A stretch of 5,840 nt of DNA from Lachnospiraceae bacterium (lineage in GTDB: Bacteria > Bacillota > Clostridia > Lachnospirales > Lachnospiraceae). Below the pieces are notes generated by a model. That model had not been told where the DNA came from and ran no database searches. It saw only the letters and a program-made list of their open reading frames with translations. A program made the position numbers and the translations under genes. The stretch spans positions 1-5,840 of the forward strand of contig JAEEKC010000173.1 in assembly GCA_016282215.1 (NCBI GenBank), written 5' to 3'. The stretch's first letter is position 1. Every line of letters starts with the position of its first letter. Shown piece after piece: positions 1-5,382 of this stretch.

Positions 1-69
1 CAGCAGACCGAAGCTTCCCGCAGCATGACGGATGAACTGTTCGGAGAGGTCAGTCATTTCAAACTGTAG
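1..69 (+). CDS. C-terminal end of a probable methyl-accepting chemotaxis protein (5' truncated by window)
   Basis: Frame 1 is open from the first base and ends at TAG (67-69), giving 22 residues that finish LFGEVSHFKL. A short amphipathic helix ending in a hydrophobic-x-x-(R/H)FKL tail directly before the stop is a common ending of Firmicutes methyl-accepting chemotaxis proteins, the membrane receptors that signal through CheW/CheA to the flagellar motor. The preceding residues (QQTEASRSMTDE) fit the end of the long coiled-coil signalling domain. No adaptation site, HAMP domain or sensor domain lies inside the window, so the family call rests on the tail alone. The gene converges on the GH94 gene and probably ends at the shared terminator at 161-190. 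Any other coiled-coil protein ending is a possible alternative. Confidence 0.6.
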   Translation, partial: QQTEASRSMTDELFGEVSHFKL

Positions 70-160
70 GATAGATGTTAAAGGATGAGAAAGATCCATG
101 GAAATCGTATGATAGATGATTTTTGGGATGGATCGGTTTAAATTATTCAATAAAAAAGAG

Positions 161-190
161 CGGTCCCGCAGTTTAAACGGGACCGTTTTT
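161..190. terminator. Bidirectional intrinsic terminator between convergent genes
   Basis: An 8-bp perfect GC-rich stem (161-168 CGGTCCCG with 178-185 CGGGACCG) encloses a 9-nt loop. It is followed on the + strand by five T (186-190). On the - strand it is followed by a T-rich run (complement of the A tract at 152-157). It lies 92 bp after the chemotaxis-protein stop and 9 bp after the GH94 stop, so it can end both transcripts. The 70-160 stretch to its left shows no gene. Confidence 0.88.
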
Positions 191-198
191 GCGTTTAT

Positions 199-2919
199 TC
201 AGACAAGTTCCACTTCGATCACATGTGCTCCGCTGCCAAGTTCTCCAAGCTGCGCCGCCGTGATCTGTACAAAGCTTCCCTCTGCTGACAATTCTTTGTC
301 ACCATCTACAAGCGCTTTACCGATCCTGTATTCACCATAATCCTTGCCGCCGCTGTTTATAAAGGATGCTGTAAAATCGCAGCCGGCAAAAGGAAATGCT
401 ACAGAAGCTTTTCCGTCCGGATCAAACTGGGATTTCATCAGTTTCGGTTCGATGCGCAGGGCTCCTGCGTCTCCCTTGATGCCGAACATTTCACAGATCA
501 CGGTGAGAAGATACCAGCTGCCGGCGCCGGTCAGGTAGTGGTACAGGCCGCGGCCTTCATTATTGAAGTACTCCGGAATGCCGGGGAAGATCTTGCTTTG
601 TTCATAGTTGGCTGATGCACGGTACAGAGTATCGAGGGATTTATATCCTGCCGCGGCAAAGCCTTTCTGATACAGGGCGTTGGCATACATAACTGCCATG
701 TGGGAGAAAACTGCCCCGTTTTCTTTTTCGCCATAAGCAAAACCGAACATTCTTCCGAAATCGGTTTTCAGTTCATGGAAATCAGTGTTCAGCCGGTAGC
801 CGCCGATCTGCTCATCATAGAGATATGTATCGGCACTTTTGATGATATCGGAAATATTTTCGCTTGTTGCTGTGCCGGACATGACCGAGAAGACCTGACC
901 GGTCAGCATCATCCGGACTTTTCTTTCCCCTTCATCTTCCCGGATCCCTTCTACCGCTCGACCGCTGTTATCATAATAACTGTTAAACCAGCCGGCCTTC
1001 GTCTGATCGTCCGTGATCCATTCATTATCGCGGATCCGTTTCATCAGCGCATCGCTCATGGCACGGAGCCGCCGGCAGATCTCATCGATGGACCAGGACT
1101 CTTTGGTACCTTCGATAGAGGAAGATACACTTCTCATATATTGATAGAGAAGGTCGCGTCGGGCATCGATCTCTTCGTAGGTCTCCTCGCTCCTTTTGTT
1201 GATCAGGATGCCGAATTCCGAAAGCAGCTTGATCTGATCTTTATGAAATCTTTTTTGATAGAGTTCCAGCGTCTGGGCAATATCCCGCAGGTTTCCTGCA
1301 TAGGCGCAGGTGAAGGCGACGCTCTCTCCGCGCTCTCTTGCCATATCGATGGCGTCGTTCCAGTCAGCGCCGCGCAGGCGGATATGGCCGTGCTCACCCA
1401 CATCATAAAAGGCGGTAACATTTTCCATTAGAAGATGCTCGATCACGGTGCCGGTATAGGACTGTCCGTTTTTCGTCAGCTGCCAGACGCCCTGATCGCT
1501 GTCATAGGCTGCATCCCGTTCTTCGGTACGGCAAACAAGAGCATCTTTGAAATATCCGACTTCTTTTTCCAGGATAGCTAAGTCGCCGGTTCTGTCCATG
1601 TATAACTTCAGGGTTAAGAAGGGCCAGAAGCCGTGATCCATCCAGACTCTCGGGATGCCGTTACGGTCTGCCTTGAACTCGCCGGGGGCATCACCGATGA
1701 TGGTGGCGTTGCTGCCGTCAAGGCGGATGCCGGAGAAGTTGTTCAGAAGCAGTTCTCCCACGCCTTCCGGTTCTGTCAAAAGCAGTGCCAGACAATCCTG
1801 CCACAGATCCCGCCAGCCTCTGCCTCCTTTGCCGTAATCATGATGGGGCAGGAAGGAGCAGCCGAAGATCCTGCGAAGCTGCGGCTGGAAAGCAACCCAT
1901 TCCATAAACCGGTCAAAGTTCTTATCGGCGGTATGGACATGAAGGGGGATCAGATCCTTCCAGTAATCATCCGATGAGGCAATGGCTTTTTTGGCCAGAT
2001 CCGCGGTCCTGCAGGTATCAAAGATCACCTGCGGATCATCGCCGGCTGCGGTCAGTCCCATAATGATCTGGTAACTGCGGCTTTGGCCGCCTGCGAGCGT
2101 GCAGTCATCAAATCTGAGGACTGCTGTGATCTCACGACCGTCGATCTTGTCACCGGGGGTGAGCCACTTTGCTTCTTCCGGTTTCAGGAGTGATTTCGGA
2201 CGCAGGAAGTTTCCGCCTTCGCCGATATACAGGTCCGTATCGCCGAGGAATGAGGCGGGCTCTTTTCCATCCTGATCTGCGCCGTAAACAAAGTAGGTGG
2301 TATCGCCGGGCACGTGGCCTCTTTCATCAAAAGCCAGCGTCGGTGTCAGGGTAAGGCCGTATTTCGTGATCACGGCGCGGTGCAGCATGGAGGTGACATG
2401 TCTGTGATCCCGCAGATTGTCGGCGCTCCTGCCGTAAACAGGGATAGCTGCCACCGGCGTAAAAGTGATGGCATCAGAGCCGGTATTGGTGATCTGCACC
2501 GTCATCAGTTCTGCGGGCGCGTCCAAAAGAGAGATGACCGTCACTTCGGCTTTCAGCGGCTTTGTTTTGTGCTCCCGGATGGTGGTCTGTTTCATGCGGC
2601 TGCCGGTGAGGGTGACTTTTTCCTCCTGATCCGTGAAACGCGCTGCCCACTGACCGGCTGACATGCCGGTGGCGGACCAAAGCTTGCCATCTGAGACCAG
2701 CAAGAAGTTTCTGCTGTCTAAATCGTCAGAAAGATTCCTTATGCTTTTGGGCGTGAATAAAAAGTGGTTCTGGTCTGTCTTGGCATCTCCGGCCAGAGAA
2801 GGCGTGACCACGCTTTTTAAAGCATGTCTGCCCGCAAGAGGAAAATACAGTCCGCTGATATCCTGTGGGTTTTCCATGCAGAAGGCCCCCGTATCATCTG
2901 TGTAGTATAGTTTTGCCAT
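199..2919 (-). CDS. GH94-family glycoside phosphorylase (cellobiose/laminaribiose phosphorylase-like)
   Basis: The 906-residue protein belongs to glycoside hydrolase family 94, inverting cytoplasmic phosphorylases that split a beta-glucosidic bond with phosphate to give alpha-glucose 1-phosphate. Visible layout is an N-terminal beta-sandwich (about 1-300), a helical linker, an (alpha/alpha)6 catalytic barrel (about 340-810) and a C-terminal beta-sandwich. The motif ADWND is at 518-522, with D522 the expected general acid. RDLWQD (370-375) matches the sugar-binding Arg/Asp segment. H740 (FSHMAV) and T797-G798 (LTGAGSW) match the phosphate-site His and Thr-Gly pair known from cellobiose phosphorylase. 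No signal peptide is seen. The protein is about 90 residues longer than typical cellobiose phosphorylases and nearer the length I recall for laminaribiose phosphorylases, so acceptor and linkage are open. The ATG at 2917-2919 has AAGGA (2932-2936) 12 nt upstream, a rather long gap. The family is secure; the substrate is not. Confidence 0.92.
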   Translation of the reverse strand: MAKLYYTDDTGAFCMENPQDISGLYFPLAGRHALKSVVTPSLAGDAKTDQNHFLFTPKSIRNLSDDLDSRNFLLVSDGKLWSATGMSAGQWAARFTDQEEKVTLTGSRMKQTTIREHKTKPLKAEVTVISLLDAPAELMTVQITNTGSDAITFTPVAAIPVYGRSADNLRDHRHVTSMLHRAVITKYGLTLTPTLAFDERGHVPGDTTYFVYGADQDGKEPASFLGDTDLYIGEGGNFLRPKSLLKPEEAKWLTPGDKIDGREITAVLRFDDCTLAGGQSRSYQIIMGLTAAGDDPQVIFDTCRTADLAKKAIASSDDYWKDLIPLHVHTADKNFDRFMEWVAFQPQLRRIFGCSFLPHHDYGKGGRGWRDLWQDCLALLLTEPEGVGELLLNNFSGIRLDGSNATIIGDAPGEFKADRNGIPRVWMDHGFWPFLTLKLYMDRTGDLAILEKEVGYFKDALVCRTEERDAAYDSDQGVWQLTKNGQSYTGTVIEHLLMENVTAFYDVGEHGHIRLRGADWNDAIDMARERGESVAFTCAYAGNLRDIAQTLELYQKRFHKDQIKLLSEFGILINKRSEETYEEIDARRDLLYQYMRSVSSSIEGTKESWSIDEICRRLRAMSDALMKRIRDNEWITDDQTKAGWFNSYYDNSGRAVEGIREDEGERKVRMMLTGQVFSVMSGTATSENISDIIKSADTYLYDEQIGGYRLNTDFHELKTDFGRMFGFAYGEKENGAVFSHMAVMYANALYQKGFAAAGYKSLDTLYRASANYEQSKIFPGIPEYFNNEGRGLYHYLTGAGSWYLLTVICEMFGIKGDAGALRIEPKLMKSQFDPDGKASVAFPFAGCDFTASFINSGGKDYGEYRIGKALVDGDKELSAEGSFVQITAAQLGELGSGAHVIEVELV

Positions 2920-2950
2920 GTTCGTTACCGTTCCTTTCGCGTTAAATAAA

Positions 2951-2991
2951 TATAAAAAAGCCCCAAGACTATTGTAGCAGACTTTGGGGCT
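2951..2991 (-). terminator. Intrinsic terminator of the AEC transporter gene
   Basis: The stem pairs 2959-2966 (AGCCCCAA) with 2984-2991 (TTGGGGCT), 8 bp plus a possible G-T pair, around a loop of about 17 nt. On the - strand the hairpin is followed directly by a run of six T (complement of 2954-2959), so it works leftward. It lies about 110 nt past the transporter stop. The other strand has no T tract after it. Confidence 0.82.
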
Positions 2992-2998
2992 GTGTGAA
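2971..2998 (-). promoter_or_regulatory. Candidate sigma-A promoter for the GH94 gene, inside the upstream terminator hairpin
   Basis: On the - strand TTCACA (2993-2998, one mismatch to TTGACA) and TACAAT (2971-2976, one mismatch to TATAAT) are separated by 16 bp. The predicted start is near 2964, leaving a leader of about 45 nt before the GH94 ATG. The -10 box sits in the loop of the hairpin at 2959-2991, and the start point falls in the second stem arm, so the new transcript would not reform the terminator. This is the best promoter I find in the 182-bp gap, but it is unproven. Confidence 0.55.
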
Positions 2999-3101
2999 GT
3001 ATCGTTTTTTATTTATAGTGTTGTTTTTTTCGGACTTTTTATTGGCAAAAGTCATTTCGAAAACAGTCGCCTTTGATCAGCGGTTTGGCAAGGCCTGCAC
3101 A

Positions 3102-4061
3102 TCACGGCAGGAAGATCGCAACGAGGGGGATGGTGATGACCGAAAGCAGGGTGGAAAGGACGCACCCTTTCATGCAGAGTTTTTCATCTGCGCCCTTGTC
3201 CGTTGCCAGCAGGACAACAATGCTTCCCACGGGCATGGCCATCATCAGGCCGACAACACCGGCAACCTGTCTGTCTAAAGCGAAATGCTGCAGGATCAAT
3301 GCAAAAATGATCGGGAGCAGTAAAAGCCGGATGCTCAGAAAAGCGTAGACACGCTTGTCGGTGAGCAGGGCTTTGAAATTCTGCTGCGCCATGGAAGCGC
3401 CGATCAGGATCATGGAAAAGGGCACGGCAGTCTGTCCGAGACCGTTTACCAGCTGGATCACGGGGGCCGGAACCGGCAGCTGCAGCGCAAATAAAAGGAT
3501 CGCAATGATGCAGGCGATCACCCCGGGATTGATGAATTTTTTGATGGGGTTTTCTTTGGGCGTATCGCCGGCGTTTTCGTCTTCTTCATTATCTCTTGCA
3601 GTGCTTTTGGTTACCAGGTGCATGCCGTAGGTATAGAGCAGCAGGTTGTAGCCGAGGATATAGAAGGCGATATACAGAACGCAGCCGTCGCCATAGAGTC
3701 CGGTGATTACGGGGATGCCCATAAAGCCCACGTTGGAAAACAGCAGCATGAGCCGGTACAGCGGTGCTTCTGTTTTTTTCGGGCGCAGGAGCGCGACAAC
3801 CGGAAAACCGACCAAAAACAGGACGGCAAAATAGATGCTCACCATTATGATATTCTGCCACAGCAGCGAAGGATCGGAGACGGTTTCTTTTCCGATCACG
3901 CCGTCGATGATCAGCAGCGGATTTAAGATGGATACCACAAATTTCGACAGCCTTGTGCAGGTGTCTTTATTTAAGATATCTTTTTTGAATGAAAAATAGC
4001 CGGTCAGCATCATGGCCAGCAAAACCAGCATTTTTTGAAATACGATCCATGCGTTTGACAT
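3102..4061 (-). CDS. AEC family (auxin efflux carrier-type) membrane transporter
   Basis: The 319-residue protein has about ten hydrophobic segments in two halves separated by a charged loop (about 151-176, rich in Asp/Glu/Lys), the plan of the AEC family (TC 2.A.69, Mem_trans). Family signatures are the helix-breaking Asn-Pro at 47-48 (SILNPLLI), FSNVGFMGIP at 108-117 and PFSMILIGASMA at 214-225. Bacterial members move small organic anions such as malate or malonate; despite the family name, auxin is not implied. The ATG at 4059-4061 is chosen because AGGGA (4069-4073) lies 7 nt upstream. An in-frame TTG at 4085 would add eight residues but would place that ribosome site inside the coding region. 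The gene has its own strong promoter (4141-4169) and its own terminator, so it looks monocistronic. Substrate and direction cannot be read from the sequence. Confidence 0.92.
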   Translation of the reverse strand: MSNAWIVFQKMLVLLAMMLTGYFSFKKDILNKDTCTRLSKFVVSILNPLLIIDGVIGKETVSDPSLLWQNIIMVSIYFAVLFLVGFPVVALLRPKKTEAPLYRLMLLFSNVGFMGIPVITGLYGDGCVLYIAFYILGYNLLLYTYGMHLVTKSTARDNEEDENAGDTPKENPIKKFINPGVIACIIAILLFALQLPVPAPVIQLVNGLGQTAVPFSMILIGASMAQQNFKALLTDKRVYAFLSIRLLLLPIIFALILQHFALDRQVAGVVGLMMAMPVGSIVVLLATDKGADEKLCMKGCVLSTLLSVITIPLVAIFLP

Positions 4062-4140
4062 ATTCTTTTCCCTAATTCCCCTCAAATAAAGCTGCCATGT
4101 TCTTTTTCAAGCAGTAAGCAGCGCATAAAGCATCTTATGG

Positions 4141-4169
4141 ATTATAAAACCTTGGTGGTGGTTTGTCAA
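4141..4169 (-). promoter_or_regulatory. Consensus sigma-A promoter of the AEC transporter gene
   Basis: On the - strand a perfect TTGACA (4164-4169) is followed after 17 bp by a perfect TATAAT (4141-4146). The start would be near 4134, about 73 nt before the transporter ATG. A 12/12 match at ideal spacing predicts strong transcription unless repressed. The leader contains distant GCTGC/GCAGC arms but no convincing riboswitch. Confidence 0.85.
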
Positions 4170-4190
4170 AAGAAATACGAATGATATGAT
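4163..4190 (+). promoter_or_regulatory. Candidate divergent promoter overlapping the AEC -35 box
   Basis: On the + strand TTGTCA (4163-4168) and TATGAT (4185-4190) are 16 bp apart, with 5/6 matches in each box. The near-palindrome TTTGTCAAA (4162-4170) supplies the -35 box for both strands, so the two promoters would compete for polymerase. The start would be near 4197. No coding region follows within 290 bp, only the terminator at 4246-4282. Confidence 0.4.
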
Positions 4191-4196
4191 TGAAAA

Positions 4197-4282
4197 CAAA
4201 GCGGCTTCATTGTAAAATCTTGTAAGTCCCTACGGGCCCGATCATAAAAAGACGACTCATGATGAAATGGGTCGTCTTTTTT
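4197..4282 (+). ncRNA. Possible short non-coding RNA ending at an intrinsic terminator
   Basis: A promoter candidate at 4163-4190 and the strong terminator at 4246-4282 would bound a transcript of about 85 nt on the + strand. The interval has no ribosome-binding site with a credible reading frame. It includes a C/G-rich patch near 4228-4240 ahead of the terminator hairpin. I do not recognise the RNA family. The alternative is that the terminator only insulates the AEC promoter region from the AIM24 promoter region. Confidence 0.28.
4246..4282. terminator. Strong bidirectional intrinsic terminator with no obvious gene upstream
   Basis: Left arm 4246-4260 (five A, then GACGACTCAT) pairs with right arm 4267-4281 (ATGGGTCGTC, then T) over 15 positions with a single G-T wobble and a 6-nt loop (GATGAA). 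T runs flank both ends (4277-4282 on +; complement of 4246-4250 on -). No coding gene ends here on either strand: the nearest reading frames are the divergently oriented AEC and AIM24 genes. Confidence 0.82.
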
Positions 4283-4310
4283 ATAATAACGCAGCTGAAA
4301 AACCCTATAT

Positions 4311-4375
4311 TTATGTGGTTTTTTTGTGAAAAAATACAATTTCTTGTGTTTTTATGTGGGTTTTTGTGATACAAT
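4311..4375 (+). repeat. Imperfect direct repeat of a TTATGTGG / T-tract / GTG / TACAAT block
   Basis: Copy A (4311-4340) runs TTATGTGG, seven T, GTG, A-tract, TACAAT. Copy B (4352-4375) runs TTATGTGGG, five T, GTGA, TACAAT. The copies differ mainly in homopolymer lengths. Both end in a -10-like TACAAT, and copy B carries the more likely start of the AIM24-family transcript. TGTG occurs at 4314, 4325, 4345, 4355 and 4365, close to helical phasing, and again at 4390. Confidence 0.5.
4367..4375 (+). promoter_or_regulatory. Extended -10 promoter candidate for the AIM24-family gene
   Basis: TG at 4367-4368, one spacer base and TACAAT at 4370-4375 form an extended -10 element. No good -35 box sits at 16-18 bp, which extended -10 promoters tolerate. 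The start would be near 4382, giving a leader of about 110 nt. A second TACAAT at 4335-4340 is a weaker alternative. Confidence 0.5.
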
Positions 4376-4417
4376 GGACATTGGATTTTTGTGTTTTTTC
4401 AAAAAACCGTGTTGCAG

Positions 4418-4446
4418 GAAACAACAGGGGTTCTTTTTGTTGTTTC
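4418..4446 (+). other. Leader hairpin upstream of the AIM24-family gene
   Basis: GAAACAACA (4418-4426) pairs perfectly over 9 bp with TGTTGTTTC (4438-4446) around an 11-nt loop (GGGGTTCTTTT). There is no T tract after it, so it is not a terminator as it stands. It may stabilise the leader or be a protein-binding palindrome in DNA. Confidence 0.45.
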
Positions 4447-4460
4447 AAAATCATTGTTTG

Positions 4461-4477
4461 CAGGTCCGAAAGACCTG
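4461..4477 (+). other. Short hairpin abutting the ribosome-binding site
   Basis: CAGGTC (4461-4466) and GACCTG (4472-4477) form a perfect 6-bp stem with a CGAAA loop. The stem ends on the base before the Shine-Dalgarno run, leaving that run exposed. It could act as a 5' stabiliser or as a binding site affecting translation. Confidence 0.45.
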
Positions 4478-4486
4478 AAAGGAGGG
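4478..4486 (+). promoter_or_regulatory. Strong ribosome-binding site that fixes the AIM24-family start
   Basis: AAAGGAGGG (4478-4486) contains the core GGAGG six bases before the ATG at 4492. This decides against a longer in-frame reading from 4354, which has no such site and whose extra residues resemble translated leader. Confidence 0.9.
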
Positions 4487-4491
4487 TAAGT

Positions 4492-5169
4492 ATGAAGTAT
4501 GAAGTTCAAGGGGGAACCCTGCCGGTTCTCGCAGTCACACTGGATGCAGGAGAGGAGATCATTTGCCAGAGCGGTGCCATGAGTTGGATGGATGATGGTA
4601 TCGAAATGAAGACCGAGGCCGGCGGACTTGGCAAGATGTTAGGTCGTATGGTCAGCGGAGAGTCCATGTTCACAAACAGATATGTGGCTAAGGCAACCGG
4701 TGAGATCTCATTTGCTTCTTCCGTTCCCGGCTCCATCATGGCGATCGAAGTGACACCCAGCAAGCCGCTGATTGCACAGAAGGGCGCTTTCCTGGCAATG
4801 ACACCGGGGATTGAATTTTCCATTCATTTCCAGAAAAAGCTCGGAAGCGGATTCTTTGGCGGTGAAGGTTTCATCATGCAGAAGTTTACCGGCAGCGGTA
4901 TCGTATTCCTTGAGATTGACGGTTTCGCAGCAGAGTATGATCTGCAGCCCGGCCAGAAGAAGATCATTGATACCGGTTATCTGGTAGCAATGGATGCAAC
5001 CTGCAACATGGATATCGTTATGGTCAAGGGCGTTAAGAATGTGCTCTTCGGCGGCGAAGGTCTGTTCAATACCACGCTGACCGGCCCCGGACACATCATT
5101 GTTCAGTCCATGCCGAAGGAACAGCTTGCGGCAACACTGGCTTCTTTGATGCCGACGAAGTCGAATTGA
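4492..5169 (+). CDS. AIM24 / TIGR00266 family protein
   Basis: The 225-residue protein matches the AIM24 family (PF01987, TIGR00266), beta-rich single-domain proteins found across bacteria and, in eukaryotes, as the mitochondrial protein AIM24. Typical features are the N-terminal strand MKYEVQGG, the block SGAMSWMDDGIEM (27-39), GESMFTNRYVA (56-66), Gly-rich turns such as GSGFFGGEGF (118-127) and the closing GPGHIIVQSMP (198-208). Length is normal for the family. There is no signal peptide or membrane span, so a cytoplasmic location is expected. The biochemical role of bacterial members is not settled; eukaryotic AIM24 affects inner-membrane organisation, which should not be transferred here. 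The start is fixed by the ribosome site at 4478-4486. The gene has a leader with two hairpins and is followed 6 nt later by the structured element at 5176-5356. No classical terminator follows, so read-through into the Ser-rich gene is possible. Confidence 0.92.
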   Translation: MKYEVQGGTLPVLAVTLDAGEEIICQSGAMSWMDDGIEMKTEAGGLGKMLGRMVSGESMFTNRYVAKATGEISFASSVPGSIMAIEVTPSKPLIAQKGAFLAMTPGIEFSIHFQKKLGSGFFGGEGFIMQKFTGSGIVFLEIDGFAAEYDLQPGQKKIIDTGYLVAMDATCNMDIVMVKGVKNVLFGGEGLFNTTLTGPGHIIVQSMPKEQLAATLASLMPTKSN

Positions 5170-5175
5170 TAATAA

Positions 5176-5356
5176 GGGTCAAAAGTATGAGACCACAGCA
5201 AGCTCGCTTGCAAGTGGACGAAATACTTTATGACCCGCCAGACATGAGCATAAAAGTGGGGACTCAGGGGTCCCCACGATATGCGAATGTGTGGCAGGAT
5301 TGTGAAAGTGCGAAGCACGGAACAATCCGTATTATGATCAAGACATAAAGTATTTC
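5176..5356 (+). ncRNA. Candidate structured RNA or palindromic intergenic element, multibranched
   Basis: Nearly every base can be paired. Outer stem P1 pairs 5220-5232 with 5344-5356 (13 bp perfect). It encloses two arms. P2 pairs GCCA 5237-5240/5292-5295, ACAT 5242-5245/5287-5290, GCATA 5248-5252/5280-5284, then an 8-bp GC-rich tip 5256-5263/5270-5277 with a 6-nt loop. P3 pairs 5297-5303/5322-5328, then 5308-5311/5315-5318 with a GAA loop. A further arm, 5176-5188 with 5223-5236 (one bulged A), has an inner hairpin 5193-5202/5207-5217 and competes with P1. Tandem G-A mismatches (5246-5247/5285-5286 and 5304-5305/5320-5321) exist only in the + strand reading, favouring rightward RNA. There is no T tract, so it is not a plain terminator. 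I do not recognise a named family. A palindromic repeat or MITE-like element is the main alternative. Confidence 0.55.
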
Positions 5357-5366
5357 AAAAGTAACT

Positions 5367-5372
5367 GAGAGG
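5367..5372 (+). promoter_or_regulatory. Ribosome-binding site candidate for the TTG-started Ser-rich gene
   Basis: GAGAGG (5367-5372) lies 10 nt before the TTG at 5383. The start codon itself can pair in a small hairpin, TGCGT 5379-5383 with ACGCA 5388-5392 and a TGAA loop. The site is weaker and further away than that of the AIM24-family gene, consistent with modest translation. Confidence 0.45.
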
Positions 5373-5382
5373 TAAAGATGCG

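Noticed and set aside
70..160. Possible small gene between the chemotaxis-protein stop and the terminator
   Set aside because: There is no ribosome site paired with a credible frame; the + strand frame from 116 runs through the terminator into the antisense of the GH94 gene.
700..1431. 243-codon + strand frame opposite the GH94 gene
   Set aside because: It lies entirely within the GH94 coding region, which has strong family motifs across this segment (ADWND at 518-522). No ribosome site or recognisable domain is seen.
4062..4085. TTG start eight codons upstream for the AEC transporter
   Set aside because: AGGGA sits 7 nt before the internal ATG at 4061, and the first membrane helix is complete from that ATG.
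4354..4491. Longer N-terminus for the AIM24-family protein
   Set aside because: The extra 46 residues translate the promoter and leader. The family's normal start MKYEVQGG is directly preceded by a near-perfect ribosome site.
5176..5356. Simple intrinsic terminator for the AIM24-family gene
   Set aside because: The hairpins are strong, but none is followed by a T tract on either strand, and the multi-arm layout is more elaborate than a terminator. Factor-dependent termination cannot be excluded.
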